From: Euryodendron excelsum
Taxonomy: Eukaryota > Streptophyta > Magnoliopsida > Ericales > Pentaphylacaceae
DNA: 64,000 nucleotides
Reading direction: 5' to 3'
Assembly (NCBI GenBank): GCA_033060915.1
Contig: CM065378.1
Location: 55,713,501-55,777,500 of the forward strand
The notes under the pieces are model-generated. The model did not search any database. It was not told the DNA's origin and saw only the letters and a list, made by a program, of their open reading frames with translations. The position numbers and the translations under genes are program-made. Positions 36,328-46,280 of this stretch are shown in pieces (the first letter of the stretch is position 1; each line of letters starts with the position of its first letter).

Positions 36328-36959
36328 CTCGGAATCACTCAAAATTTGGTAAGTTGATAAAAAATGTGATTCTAGAAATAACACATCGCAACCTCAAAAC
36401 ATGAAATTTTGGAATATTCCAACGATTAGGGCTTCAAATAAGAGATTTTTTTTTGTTTATAGTAATTTTTAAATCCTTTATATCCTTTTCTATAGATGTT
36501 AGAACCCGTCAGTTTTGGCATCATTATGTTGTCCTAAATTAGCAATTTTCTTGGTTTAGTTTGATTTTGCCATTTTTGGTAATTTTTTATTTTTAGCCGC
36601 AATTAGAGTCCTATTAGGGTTCAGGTCTTTTCGTATATAAACACATTTATGGGTTTAGAGAAGCTTTGGATGAATAAGAATTGAGAGATTTTTCTTATTT
36701 TTTTTGACTTTGGGTATTATTTGTGAATCAATCAGTAGTTTGATGCCTTTATTCTAGTATTATGTGGCAACAGATTGAAGCAGAGCCTAGTTAGTTTCCT
36801 ATATTTGTGCGCGAATCAACGATCCCTAGCTTGTTTATTATTGTTTTTACACGCATCCCTATATCACTTTTCTACTTCAGGAGCTTATGTATATGCCCAA
36901 AGCACCTTAAATTCCTTTCTTCCAAAGAATTACAAGTGTATAATAGTAACGATGTAATT

Positions 36960-37512
36960 TCTTGTGGCCCTCCTCCATCTAGCTGACTCCCCCAAGCATC
37001 ATTAACAACTTCCTTGCATTCCTCAACTCTAAGCCACATAGCTTCAAATCTATACGTTCGTCTCCTTCTTCTTCTTCTTCCTCTTTGTTCCTAAATGAGA
37101 GATATGAGGTTCTATACAAATGGGGGAATGGTCTAATGTTGATGTTATCAGATGTCAAACTTCGTGACAAGGAAACTTGTTGCATCAATCTAAATTTGCA
37201 AGAGCATGACCCAAGCATTCTCTAACATTATGGACCCCACATTGTCTATCACACCAAGTGGCCCTCCTTCAAAACCCAGATCACGAAAGCCAGAGTCATC
37301 AATTGCTTTTCGAAATCTATCCATTTGCGCCATACTCTTGTTAGCTTCACCACCCGTCTTCTCATTCCCCCAGTAATCTTATTGAAGTATGCACAACTTA
37401 ACCATGGATCATTTGATTGAGCGTTCAAGGTGAGTAATAGGGCCCAAGACTCTCGCTCCCTTTAACTATTTCCAGATTCCCATAGAACTCAGTTAATCTC
37501 CATCTGGAACAC
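36960..37512 (-). pseudogene. LINE endonuclease, C-terminal segment (minus strand)
   Basis: Read on the minus strand: PWLSCAYFNKI (the usual PWL-GDFNE block, altered), MDRFRKAIDDSGFRDLGF-like sequence, GGPL, SDH-region remnants (PFPHLYRTSYLSFRN, about 37120) and RFEAMWLRVEECKEVV (about 37050). This is the 3' half of the apurinic endonuclease domain and its link to RT, with frameshifts. It joins 48218-48520 across the MULE. Confidence 0.75.
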
Positions 37513-37521
37513 CCCATGTCA
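37513..37521. repeat. MULE target duplication, left
   Basis: CCCATGTCA, against CCCATTTCA at 48209-48217 (8/9). Confidence 0.8.
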
Positions 37522-37780
37522 GGTGTGTTTCCCTGACTCAGGTTTTTTATAAACATAATTCCACAATTGGGGTGTGTTTTAACTTTATGCTTGAAGCCAA
37601 GTTAATCGCTAATTGCATTGGCGTTTTCAATGAAAACGCTAATCCAATTAGCGTTTTGTGGTATTCCACGCGTATAAATACTTGCATTAAAACCGCCAAT
37701 TGAATTGGCGATTTTAATGAAATCGCCAATTGAATTAGCGATTCATTAAAATCGCCAATTCAATTGGCGGTTTTAATGCT
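37522..37780. repeat. MULE left terminal inverted repeat
   Basis: The outer 100 bp match the right end's complement (TTTCCCTGAC; ATGTTTTAACTTTAT-type block). Inside come repeated palindromes centred on AATT, such as CGCCAATTGAATTGGCG (about 37691-37707) and AACCGCCAATT..AATTGGCGGTT. Confidence 0.88.
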
Positions 37781-37825
37781 CTCATACCAGCAATCATATC
37801 AGCAATTCCCCAGGCAATTCAAAAC

Positions 37826-39078
37826 CCATAACGTTCAAACCGGGAACCCGATTGACGTGCCGTCAACTCCCACACGTCACTCGTGTCACACCGGTGCCTC
37901 TCGTCAAGTTTCGCGCTCCCCGGAGCCTTTCTCGCCATTTCGGTACCCCAATGGCCGAATTGGCATAACTCCGAAAACATCAATTCCGGAATTCCGAAAC
38001 TTTGCATAACTTCCAAACCGGGAACCCGATTGATGTGCCGTCAACTCCCACACGTCACTCGTGTCACACCGGTGCCTCTCGTCAAGTTTCGCGCTCCCCG
38101 GAGCCTTTCTTGCCATTTCGGTACCCCAATGGCTGAATTGGCATAACTCCGAAAACATCAGTTCCGGAATTCCGAAACTTTGCATAACTTCCAAACCGGG
38201 AACTCGATTGACGTGCCGTCAACTCCCACACATCACTCGTGTCACACCGGTGCCTCTCGCCAAGTTTCGCGCTCCCCGGAGCCTTTCTCGCCATTTCGGT
38301 ACCCCAATGGCCGAATTGGCATAACTCCGAAAACATCAATTCCGGAATTCCGAAACTTTGCATAACTTCCAAACCGGGAACCCGATTGACGTGCCGTCAA
38401 CTCCCACACGTCACTCGTGTCACACCGGTGCCTCTCGTTAAGTTGCGCGCTCCCCGGAGCCTTTCTCGCCATTTCGGTACCCCAATGGCCGAATTGGCAT
38501 AACTCCGAAAACATCAGTTCCGGAATTCCGAAACTTTGCATAACTTCCAAACCGGGAACCCGATTGACGTGCCGTCAACTCCCACACGTCACTCGTGTCA
38601 CACCGGTGCCTCTCGCCAAGTTTCGCGCTCCCCGGAGCCTTTCTCGCCATTTCGGTACCCCAATGGCCGAATTGGCATAACTCTGAAAACATCAGTTCCG
38701 GAATTCCGAAACTTTGCATAACTTCCAAACCGGGAACCCGATTGACGTGCCGTCAACTCCCACACGTCACTCGTGTCACACCGGTGCCTCTCGCCAAGTT
38801 TCGCACTCCCCGGAGCCTTTCTCGCCATTTCGGTACCCCAATGGCCGAATTGGCATAACTCCGAAAACATCAATTCTGGAATTCTGAAACTTTGCATAAC
38901 TTCCAAACCGGGAACCCGATTGACGTGCCGTCAACTCCCACACGTCACTCGTGTCACATCGGTGCCTCTCGCCAAGTTTTGCGCTCCCCGGAGCCTTTCT
39001 CGCCATTTCGGTACCCCAATGGCCGAGTTGGCATAACTCCGAAAACATAAGTTCCGGAATTCCGAAACTTTGCATAAC
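37826..39078. repeat. 178-bp tandem repeat, seven copies
   Basis: The phrase CGGTACCCCAATGGCCGA recurs at an exact 178-bp spacing with only scattered substitutions. Base composition is far more GC- and CpG-rich than the surrounding DNA. Each unit holds ACGTGCCGTCAACTCCCACA, CACCGGTG, GGTACC, GGAATTCC and CCGGAATTCCG words. The period is not a multiple of three and open frames appear on both strands, so the many similar short ORFs here are by-products. It sits between the left TIR and the 3' end of the unknown ORF. Confidence 0.95.
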
Positions 39079-39203
39079 ATTTCAAAACGAACCATGTTCA
39101 TAAGTTCCGCAATGCCAAATATGATCCAAGCTCATATATATATATTATATGAAAACATAATAACTGATTTTACATTATACTGAAATAAAAAGTACACCAA
39201 GCT

Positions 39204-39845
39204 TTATGGACCATGTTCATAACAACATAGCGGTTTGCCAGCAACGCTAAGACTACTTGGTAGATAGTTTTGAAAGTCATCGTCACCTTCTTCTTCTGAG
39301 AAGTCAGAAAGTTCTGGGTCAGAAACTAGCAATGGATCTTCAACGATTTCTAATATTCGTTGTGTTGGATCACCACAATGTTCCTTCGCTTGCTGTGTAA
39401 AATGATATCTATCCAACCTTCGTTGCATTTGATCAATCTCGCATTCAAGTGTTTTTATGACCTTGCTGTTACCTGATCGTCTATTGAACAACTTAGCTGA
39501 ACGGGCCTTTGGGACACGAAGGCCATGCCATCGGCAATACATCTCTTGTTCACACCGTTTATCGAACAAGTCTTCCCACGGCGACCTTATGCATTGGGAG
39601 TCAGTCACCCTGCGGGGTGGACCTAATGATGCATCACCAATGAAGATGTGGCTGACCGGACCCATCGTATCGTGTATTAGGATTGGTTTATTAAGAAAAC
39701 AACGCTTTCGGCCATACCATTTGTTACCGACTGGATCCATGTATGTATGCACCATATGGATGGGTGAGGATTGGTTTTCATCTCTGTCGCCGCTTCGAGC
39801 CGAATGACTACACGATGCCCCAAATAATCCTTTTCGCTTCGGCAT
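39204..39845 (-). CDS. Unknown MULE-encoded protein, about 213 residues
   Basis: Intact minus-strand frame. An in-frame ATG exists at 39911. I prefer the one at 39845 (MPKRKGLFG) because a TATA-like TTATATATA lies at about 39895-39904, which would place transcription start between the two. The protein has a basic N-terminus (PKRKG). It also has a central Cys/Trp-rich block (RCEQEMYCRWHGLRVPKARS), a probable coiled coil (KTLECEIDQMQRRLDRYHF), an acidic stretch (SDFSEEEGDDDF) and a Cys pair near the end (LCCYEHG). I recognise no family. It lies inside the MULE downstream of the PMD gene. By position it is comparable to the accessory gene of some autonomous Mutator elements, but no homology to mudrB is claimed. 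Confidence 0.6.
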   Translation of the reverse strand: MPKRKGLFGASCSHSARSGDRDENQSSPIHMVHTYMDPVGNKWYGRKRCFLNKPILIHDTMGPVSHIFIGDASLGPPRRVTDSQCIRSPWEDLFDKRCEQEMYCRWHGLRVPKARSAKLFNRRSGNSKVIKTLECEIDQMQRRLDRYHFTQQAKEHCGDPTQRILEIVEDPLLVSDPELSDFSEEEGDDDFQNYLPSSLSVAGKPLCCYEHGP

Positions 39846-39894
39846 GTTAGGAAGTGTGTATGGTTTAACACTTGTTTTTGTAATGGCATGACGT

Positions 39895-39904
39895 ATATAT
39901 AAGT
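39895..39904 (-). promoter_or_regulatory. TATA-like box before the unknown ORF
   Basis: Minus strand TTATATATAC, about 50 bp before the ATG at 39845 and just downstream of the CACGTG array. Confidence 0.45.
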
Positions 39905-39929
39905 AATACAATACAATGCATGAGTAAAT

Positions 39930-40195
39930 GGTTCACGTGAATTCATTGGGATGCGAAACAAGACTTTTGTGCAGCCTTCACGTGAAGAGTTCAGGACATG
40001 CCTTCACGTGAAGCTAATGCACATTTTATATTGAAATGACGCATCACTTCGTGCAGCCTTCACGTGAAGAGTTCAGGACATGCCTTCACGTGAAGCTAAT
40101 GCACACTTTATATTGAAATGACGCATCACTTCGTGCAGCTTTCACGTGAAGAGTTCAGGACATGCCTTCACGTGAAGCTAATGCACGCTTATAAA
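39930..40195. repeat. 82-bp tandem repeat with seven CACGTG palindromes
   Basis: GTGCAGC-TTCACGTGAAG recurs at 39969, 40051 and 40133, so the period is 82 bp with about 2.7 copies. Each unit has two TTCACGTGAA palindromes about 24 bp apart. A further one at 39932 brings the total to seven. CACGTG is the plant G-box, bound by bZIP and bHLH factors in known promoters. The array lies directly upstream of the unknown ORF, so a promoter role is plausible but unproven. Confidence 0.9.
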
Positions 40196-40343
40196 AAATT
40201 TGATACAAAAATGTATGAACTACAAAAATTTGATACATCCATAAACACGGGATACCAGAAATAACCATACTATTCGATTACATCAACAAATGTTCAACAA
40301 CTTCCTGAAAATGTACCTAATACAAAACCCATACCATCAAGTA

Positions 40344-43019
40344 CTATACATGACCACCTGTACCACATGGGGGTGGCCTCCTCTCTCGTCTCAACTTACG
40401 GGTAAAGACCCGTGTGATACTACGTAGTCTCGACTGAGATGGCTCTGCCTGGGTGATCTGTGAAACGCCCTCAGGAGGTATATGCTGATGTGGGTCAATG
40501 GTAGGGCCTACGTCGACTGTATCAATAGGAGGCCTACTGCTAACCTGAGTGAGCTGAGATGACCCATCTACCTGTGATGGTGGTATGGGATGTGTAGTCT
40601 CGGATGGCACAGTAGATGGACCGTGACCCTGGGTGTCCATGAAAGGCATCTCTATACGGTACCCTTCAGGTAACAATGGATCGAAAAGTGCATGAAATCC
40701 CATATCATCTCCGACGGGCAAGGAACCAGATCGCTGGTCATAAAAAATAGGAGAAACGTCGTGGCGGGGTGCAGTGCGACGAGGTCTCACCTCGCAACTG
40801 GTCGCATATGATGATGATGGTACATATCGAGGGTCACTATGATATGTATATACTGGCATACTCGGTGTGACATGTGATGTAGGTGTCTGGATCGAGGCTG
40901 GCTGGCCAACTGAGTGATGCGCCTACGAAACTGAGGGCTGGGCAACTGAGGGATGCGCCTGTGAAACTGAGGGCTGGGCAACCGAGGGTTGGGCCTGCGA
41001 AACTGATGGCTGGCCAACTGAGGGATGGGCCTGCGAAACTGATGGCTGGGCCTGCGATATACGCTGCTGCTCCCGTAATATGTCTAGTGACTTGGTACAC
41101 AAGTCACGAGCCCTATACATGTCCTCTAGTGCCGGCTCAGTCCCAAACCCATATATAGCATGATCTATAAGATGATGCACGATCGTGAAATGACGGGTCT
41201 GCAAAATGAAGCATAATTTTTATGTCCCTTTACCACATCATATTTGCTTTGAAAAACCATATTACGTAAAAAACTACTAACCGCAATCTCTACCGTAGAC
41301 CCAACCTCCAGGTAGCCTCGATCTGGGCGGTGAGCTGGATTGCCCACTAATGGGCGTGTGATACGGCGATACCACTGCATATATGGATCGTCATATCGCA
41401 TGTCTCCAGCAGTAGGAACCCCAACAACAATATGATCGCGGCGCTGCTGCGATCGCTGTATGTACTGTATATGATAGTCCATCCAATTGGTGTTATGTCT
41501 CCCACGCCCATCTAAACCATGTAAGTCCGGAGATGTGTTATGAGCCTGTGGAATGACCTGTCTGAAACCAAACTATCGGCATACACGATCAGGTAAATGC
41601 CACTCTACGACCTCAAAGCACAATAATGGAGATCGAGTCATCCAGATATCGCTCCCAGCTCGACAATAATCTGGAAGTGAATCGATGATAGCATCATATG
41701 GCCTCCATGCGAACTACAAACACATAAAAATGTGGTACCCATTACTAATTGAAATATATGAACCAAAAAACTAAACATAAATATAGCTAAGGAGTATTCA
41801 TACCTCGTCCGGCCTCAAGCGGTCCAACTGGTCGCGATATACACGGACAACATGGGTCGACACTGTATCTGTATGATATCTCGATCTCCATCTGACAGAT
41901 ATGTGTACATAATATGAAAACTATGTTTAATGACTGAAGATATAAAGGTAAAGATAAATAACTACTAGGTACATACCTAGCTCCCCACGGGCCACCGGGT
42001 AACTGTACCCCATCTATATCCAAGGGCTGCTGGCCATCAGTAGGCTGATCTCTACGACTAGGGCACATGCGCGGGAATCTCTCCCAAACCCATATCTGAA
42101 TAAAGTTCAATGTTAAAACAAATACTAAATGAAATAAAAATAAAACATTACGGCATACTGGATAAAGTGCAAAGTTATTGAACCTACAACAAAAGTAGTG
42201 CGCCTGCTATCTGCTTCCCATCTGGCTTCGTCGCCCGGCACATCAACCTATAAAGCATAGCTAAGGTCGCACTGCCCCAGCTATATCTCTCTGCCGCGTC
42301 TAAGTCCTCCAGAAATGGAAGGTATGATAGTCTGACAAGAGTCTGGGATAAATCTGACATCAGCACCCCCCCAATCAGGCGAAGTATGTATGCACGTGCG
42401 TGCCGCTGTACAGTAACATCATCAGCTCCAGCTGGAAGGGCCTGGAAAGTGTCACGGAGCCATGTAAGCCGAACACGGCCCCTATCTAACTGCTCTGGGG
42501 GTGGGGCCACACCTAACAACTGGACACACAAGTCCTGCCACTCCTGCACAGTACTCCGAACCTCCCGTCGGATGATAGGATGGCCATCGACAGGTAGTCC
42601 TAATAATATAGAAACGTCCTGCAAAGTAATGGTAGCCTCCCCGATAGTCAGATGGAAGGTATGGGTCTCCTGTCGCCAACGCTCTATGAACGCCGTGATC
42701 AAATGATGGTCCAACCGGATCATCCCTACTCGGTAGACACCATAGAACCCAGCACGTAGTACATACTGCAAAATACGTGGGTGTATCACATCGTATAAAT
42801 GACTGGCGGCGCGTCTGCATTTAAGAGGATCTGTACCCTACATCATTAATTGGAAGGGCATTAGTATACACATGAAATCCCACAAAATATATGCATAAAT
42901 ATAAAACATATTATAAATGCGTATACCCCATGGTCCCATATCCAACTCGATCGATGATGGCTCTGTAACGTCAGCACAGTACGATCGATAGGCCCAGGAA
43001 GAGCCGTAGCTGTATCCAT
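40344..43019 (-). pseudogene. Plant mobile domain (PMD) gene, six exons, two premature stops
   Basis: PMD proteins occur in plant transposons and as host genes (MAIN/MAIL1 group). Proposed exons: 43019-42927, 42837-42190, 42095-41977, 41891-41804, 41713-41282, 41198-40344. They join in phase, about 744 codons. Exon 1 starts MDTATALPGPIDRTVL. Exon 2 holds HPRILQYVLRAGFYGVYRVG and TITLQDVSILLGLPVDG, the PMD core. Exon 3 has IWVWERFPRM and exon 5 has FAWRPYD and WMDYHIQYI. Exon 6 has a Gln/Pro/Ser repeat of about 8-10 residues (SQAQPSV, SVGQPSVSQAHP), then a basic tail. In-frame TAGs at 41575-41573 (within VCR*FGF) and 40925-40923 both sit where CAG is expected. The exon 2 donor reads TT, not GT, in this model. 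Lesions are few, so decay is recent or partial. Confidence 0.8.
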
Positions 43020-43349
43020 AACACCTGCAATTGACACGTAACATATGGGGTTAAAACAGTAATAAAATAAATGATGTAAGGGTCTGCAAAGTCATTGGGT
43101 TTCTGCATAAAAGCTGTCAATGATAGGATCAATACCTCAGAGACCTACAAATATCACATCTATGCATGTGAACGATGTGACAAAACCCTAAAAAAACTAT
43201 CAATGAAATACAAATAAGCCTTACAATTAATACGATAAGTTCAAATGCAATTAAGTTCAAATATACGCTTAATGACAACCAACCATTATCTTAAATAGAA
43301 ATACAAATTGTTCTTCACTAGGTAGCTAATTGTTCTTCCAATACATAAA

Positions 43350-46280
43350 TCAGGCAGTCCGGTTTGGACATTTACGCCTATCATGGCCTTGTTGTTTACA
43401 AATACCGCAATTATTGAATTGTCGTCTCCTAGAGACGTCCATCTCATTCTGGATTCGTTTGTTTTTTGGACGCCCTGGCGTAGCTTCTCGTCGACGGGTC
43501 GGATCTGGAATGAGCTTAGGACCATCATAGGAAACCCAATAATGCTCGTGCACCATCGGTTGGAAACTTGATTCGTACATGTGAGCAAAAACGTCGAGAT
43601 TATATTGAGGAGCAATTAAGCCCCATGGTTGTCTTCCTGTTTTCGCGCAAACTGCCAGCATGTGCGAACAAGGATAATGGTAGATGACCCATTTTCCGCA
43701 GTCACACGAGGGAGGATTCAAAGTCACCGGATGTCTGTTATTCCCTTTCGTGCCTACTGGGTTTGTAATAACCTCAGCGGAACCCTGAGCCCTGCATTTG
43801 GAATATACTAACTTCATAGTTGTAATAGAGATGCAGACTTCTACAAATCTATCAATAAACGGTGTGAATTAAAAAAACTGTATAAATTTTATGACATTAC
43901 CAATTAAAGACATTAACGCGATGCATCGCCGGTCGAGCTTGATAAGATTCTATCTTCTTTTGCACTTTCGATGTGTACCTCAACCCCTTCTCTACGGCAC
44001 GATGAATTTGTACTCGTTTCTCGGTGAAAGTTGCCACCAAACGGTAAAAAGTTACCTGAACACATGCAGTTATGGGCAAGTCTCGTGCACCTCTTAAGAC
44101 ATTATTATAGCACTCTGAATCGTTGGTGGTTAAAACTCCCCAACGATAACCTCCGTCATGCGCCAATGTCCACTTCCTAGGGTCCTCGTTGCACAGGTCG
44201 CGAAATGCTTTTGTCGCTGACTCCGTTTGTAAATTTTTAATCTCATCCATTGCCTCGTCGAACTTACGCACCTGACGGGCAGTTCCAGCTTTCCATATAA
44301 GATCCTTAACTTTAGCATTGTTGAACTTTTTTTGGTAATTACTTTTAAAGTGCCTAAGGCAATATCGATGGACTCCAACTGGTTGCCCGTCTCGTGGACT
44401 TTCCCAATAATCTTTTACTGCACTCAATATGGCTGCATGCTGATCAGAAATCAATGTGATCCCCTCTTTCCTTGGCACAATAAGATGTCTGACATGGTAG
44501 ATAAACCATGACCAATCACGATAGTTTTCCGATTCAACTACTGCGAAAGCTAGAGGGAAAACATTGTTGGCAACAGTTTTGGCCACAACAATTAACAACA
44601 CTCCTGTATATTTCCCATAAAGGTGGGTACCATCGATACAAATCACTGGAGGGCAGTGGTTGAAACCTTCAATGCATGGACGGAATGCCCAGAAAATTCT
44701 GTCAAGTGCGACGTCGGCAGACCTTCCAATGTCACGTGTTTCCAATACCACAGCTGTGCCCGGGTTCCTGAACTGCAACGTTCTCATGTACCTTGGTAAC
44801 TTCTCATAGGACTCATCCCAATCCTCGAAAACCATCGCAATGGACTTTGTTCTTCCAAGCCAAGCTTTTTTGTATGAGACTGTGAAACCAGCACTACTTT
44901 TTACACTCTCGATTATGGAAGCTATCTTCCATCCAGGGTCTTCCTGTACACCACAACAAAATAAATATTCAATCTTTATATTCATATGAGCATTACTGCA
45001 TAATATCCAAACATCTTACTTTTAAGTTACAATTTATAAGAACTTACCGCAACTTGTGTCTTAATCATGTGTGCAATGAATGTCGAATTAAGGTTGCGGT
45101 GATCCAAACTCTCCATCCCATGTAAACAAGTATGAGGCCCAGGGTATTGTGTGATTTCAAACAAAGTATGCTTCTTCTTTAAACAGGCACGCAATTTCCA
45201 TGGGCAATCATGACTGCACCTGGTGCTCCAAACCTTTTTATTTGTTTCTACAACATAATAATGTTTGTTCCTCTTCACATGATACCAATTACATGCACGG
45301 ATCACTGCATCCTTATCTCTAAAAACCATACCTTTTGCAAACTCTGGATTAACATCTGACCATGTTGGACCGCGATGGTATAAGTCTCGATCAGCTGCGG
45401 AATCATCTACCCCATCCAGGTTCGTAAAAAAGGGCACCGGATTGTCATTCAATTCATTCACTTGTTCTTGCCCATCGTCATCAGAGTCGTCATTTTCATC
45501 ATTTCTTATTAAAACATCAACATCTTCCTCTGATTGATCGGATTGAACAATATCTACATCTTCATCTTCATCTATCCCTCTACCAATCTCATCAAGGCCC
45601 ACAAGTCGTTCTACAGGATCCATACTTGTACTGGGACCTCCCGCCTCTACGCACCCCCCTTGACCCGAAGCATATTGTGGGTGATATGTGGGTGGATTGT
45701 CAAAGTCATGCAATTGTTCAACATTACTTAGACCCTGTGAGTAATCATTGTATGGGATGAACAAGTTAGGCATCGATTATCCTGGCGCATCCTCTTCAAT
45801 TGCGCTTCGACTACTATGCCCAACTGTAAGCATTCTAGTAAATGTCCCTAAATCCGATGCATCACCTCTCCCTCTCAAGATTTCACCGTAGGACTGGACA
45901 TCTCCCCAATTAAAATCAGGACGATTGTGACTGGTGGTCATTGTGGATATGTCTTTCTCAATGTACATTTCAACACAATACATGTCAGAATATCTCGAAG
46001 GGAGATTTAACACAGTTTGCAATGTCTCGTCATCCTTAACTGACAACTTCTTATATATCCATACTTCTCCATTTCGTCTAACAGGGTATCTACATATGAA
46101 CTTTATGTTTACATGCTCTCCAAACTCATCCATCTTAGGAATGATTATGTCTCGTAACCCACCAAGTGAGGTTCCCAGTTCTACATTATAACATCCACTA
46201 GCGTCTATATCATAGGCTATCCCTTCTCTTCGATCTCGGACTATCTTCCCCCCCCAATAAAACAGTACCATTGTCGTCAT
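43350..46280 (-). CDS. MULE transposase (MuDR type), one internal stop
   Basis: Cuts and reinserts the MULE. Exon 1 (46280-45048) carries a PB1-like N-terminus (MTTMVLFYWGGKI), an acidic linker and a MuDR DNA-binding region (FRDKDAVIRACNWYHVKRNK). A TAA at 45779-45777 interrupts it, but the frame continues unchanged (DAPG*SMPNL). GTAAGT at 45047 and TACAG at 44944 bound an intron. Exon 2 (44943-43901) has the catalytic core: Asp in CIDGTHLYGKY, Asp in ISDQHAAI, C-x2-H in RYCLRHF and Glu in TNDSECYNN, all present. A last exon (about 43848-43350) has a SWIM finger (CDCGKWVIYHYPCSH) and a CCHC knuckle (CGICKQQGHDRRKC). My frame-matched last splice would create a TGA at the join, so that junction may differ. 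Otherwise close to intact. Confidence 0.85.

Larger units (their letters stand above)
35466..36959. mobile_element. LTR-like insertion inside the LINE, itself carrying a hAT element
   Basis: The LINE reading stops at about 35465 and resumes at about 36960. Apart from the hAT element (35535-36327), the insert has LTR-like traits: a TATA box (GTATATAAACAC, about 36634) and no coding sequence. Exact ends and target duplication were not found, so solo LTR is an inference. Confidence 0.4.

Noticed and set aside
37764..39075. Many similar 61-102-codon open frames on both strands
   Set aside because: They recur with the 178-bp array period, which is not a multiple of three, and appear on both strands at once. 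They are by-products of the tandem repeat.
37826..39078. CRISPR-like regular array
   Set aside because: The whole 178-bp unit repeats, with no unique spacers, inside a plant transposon.
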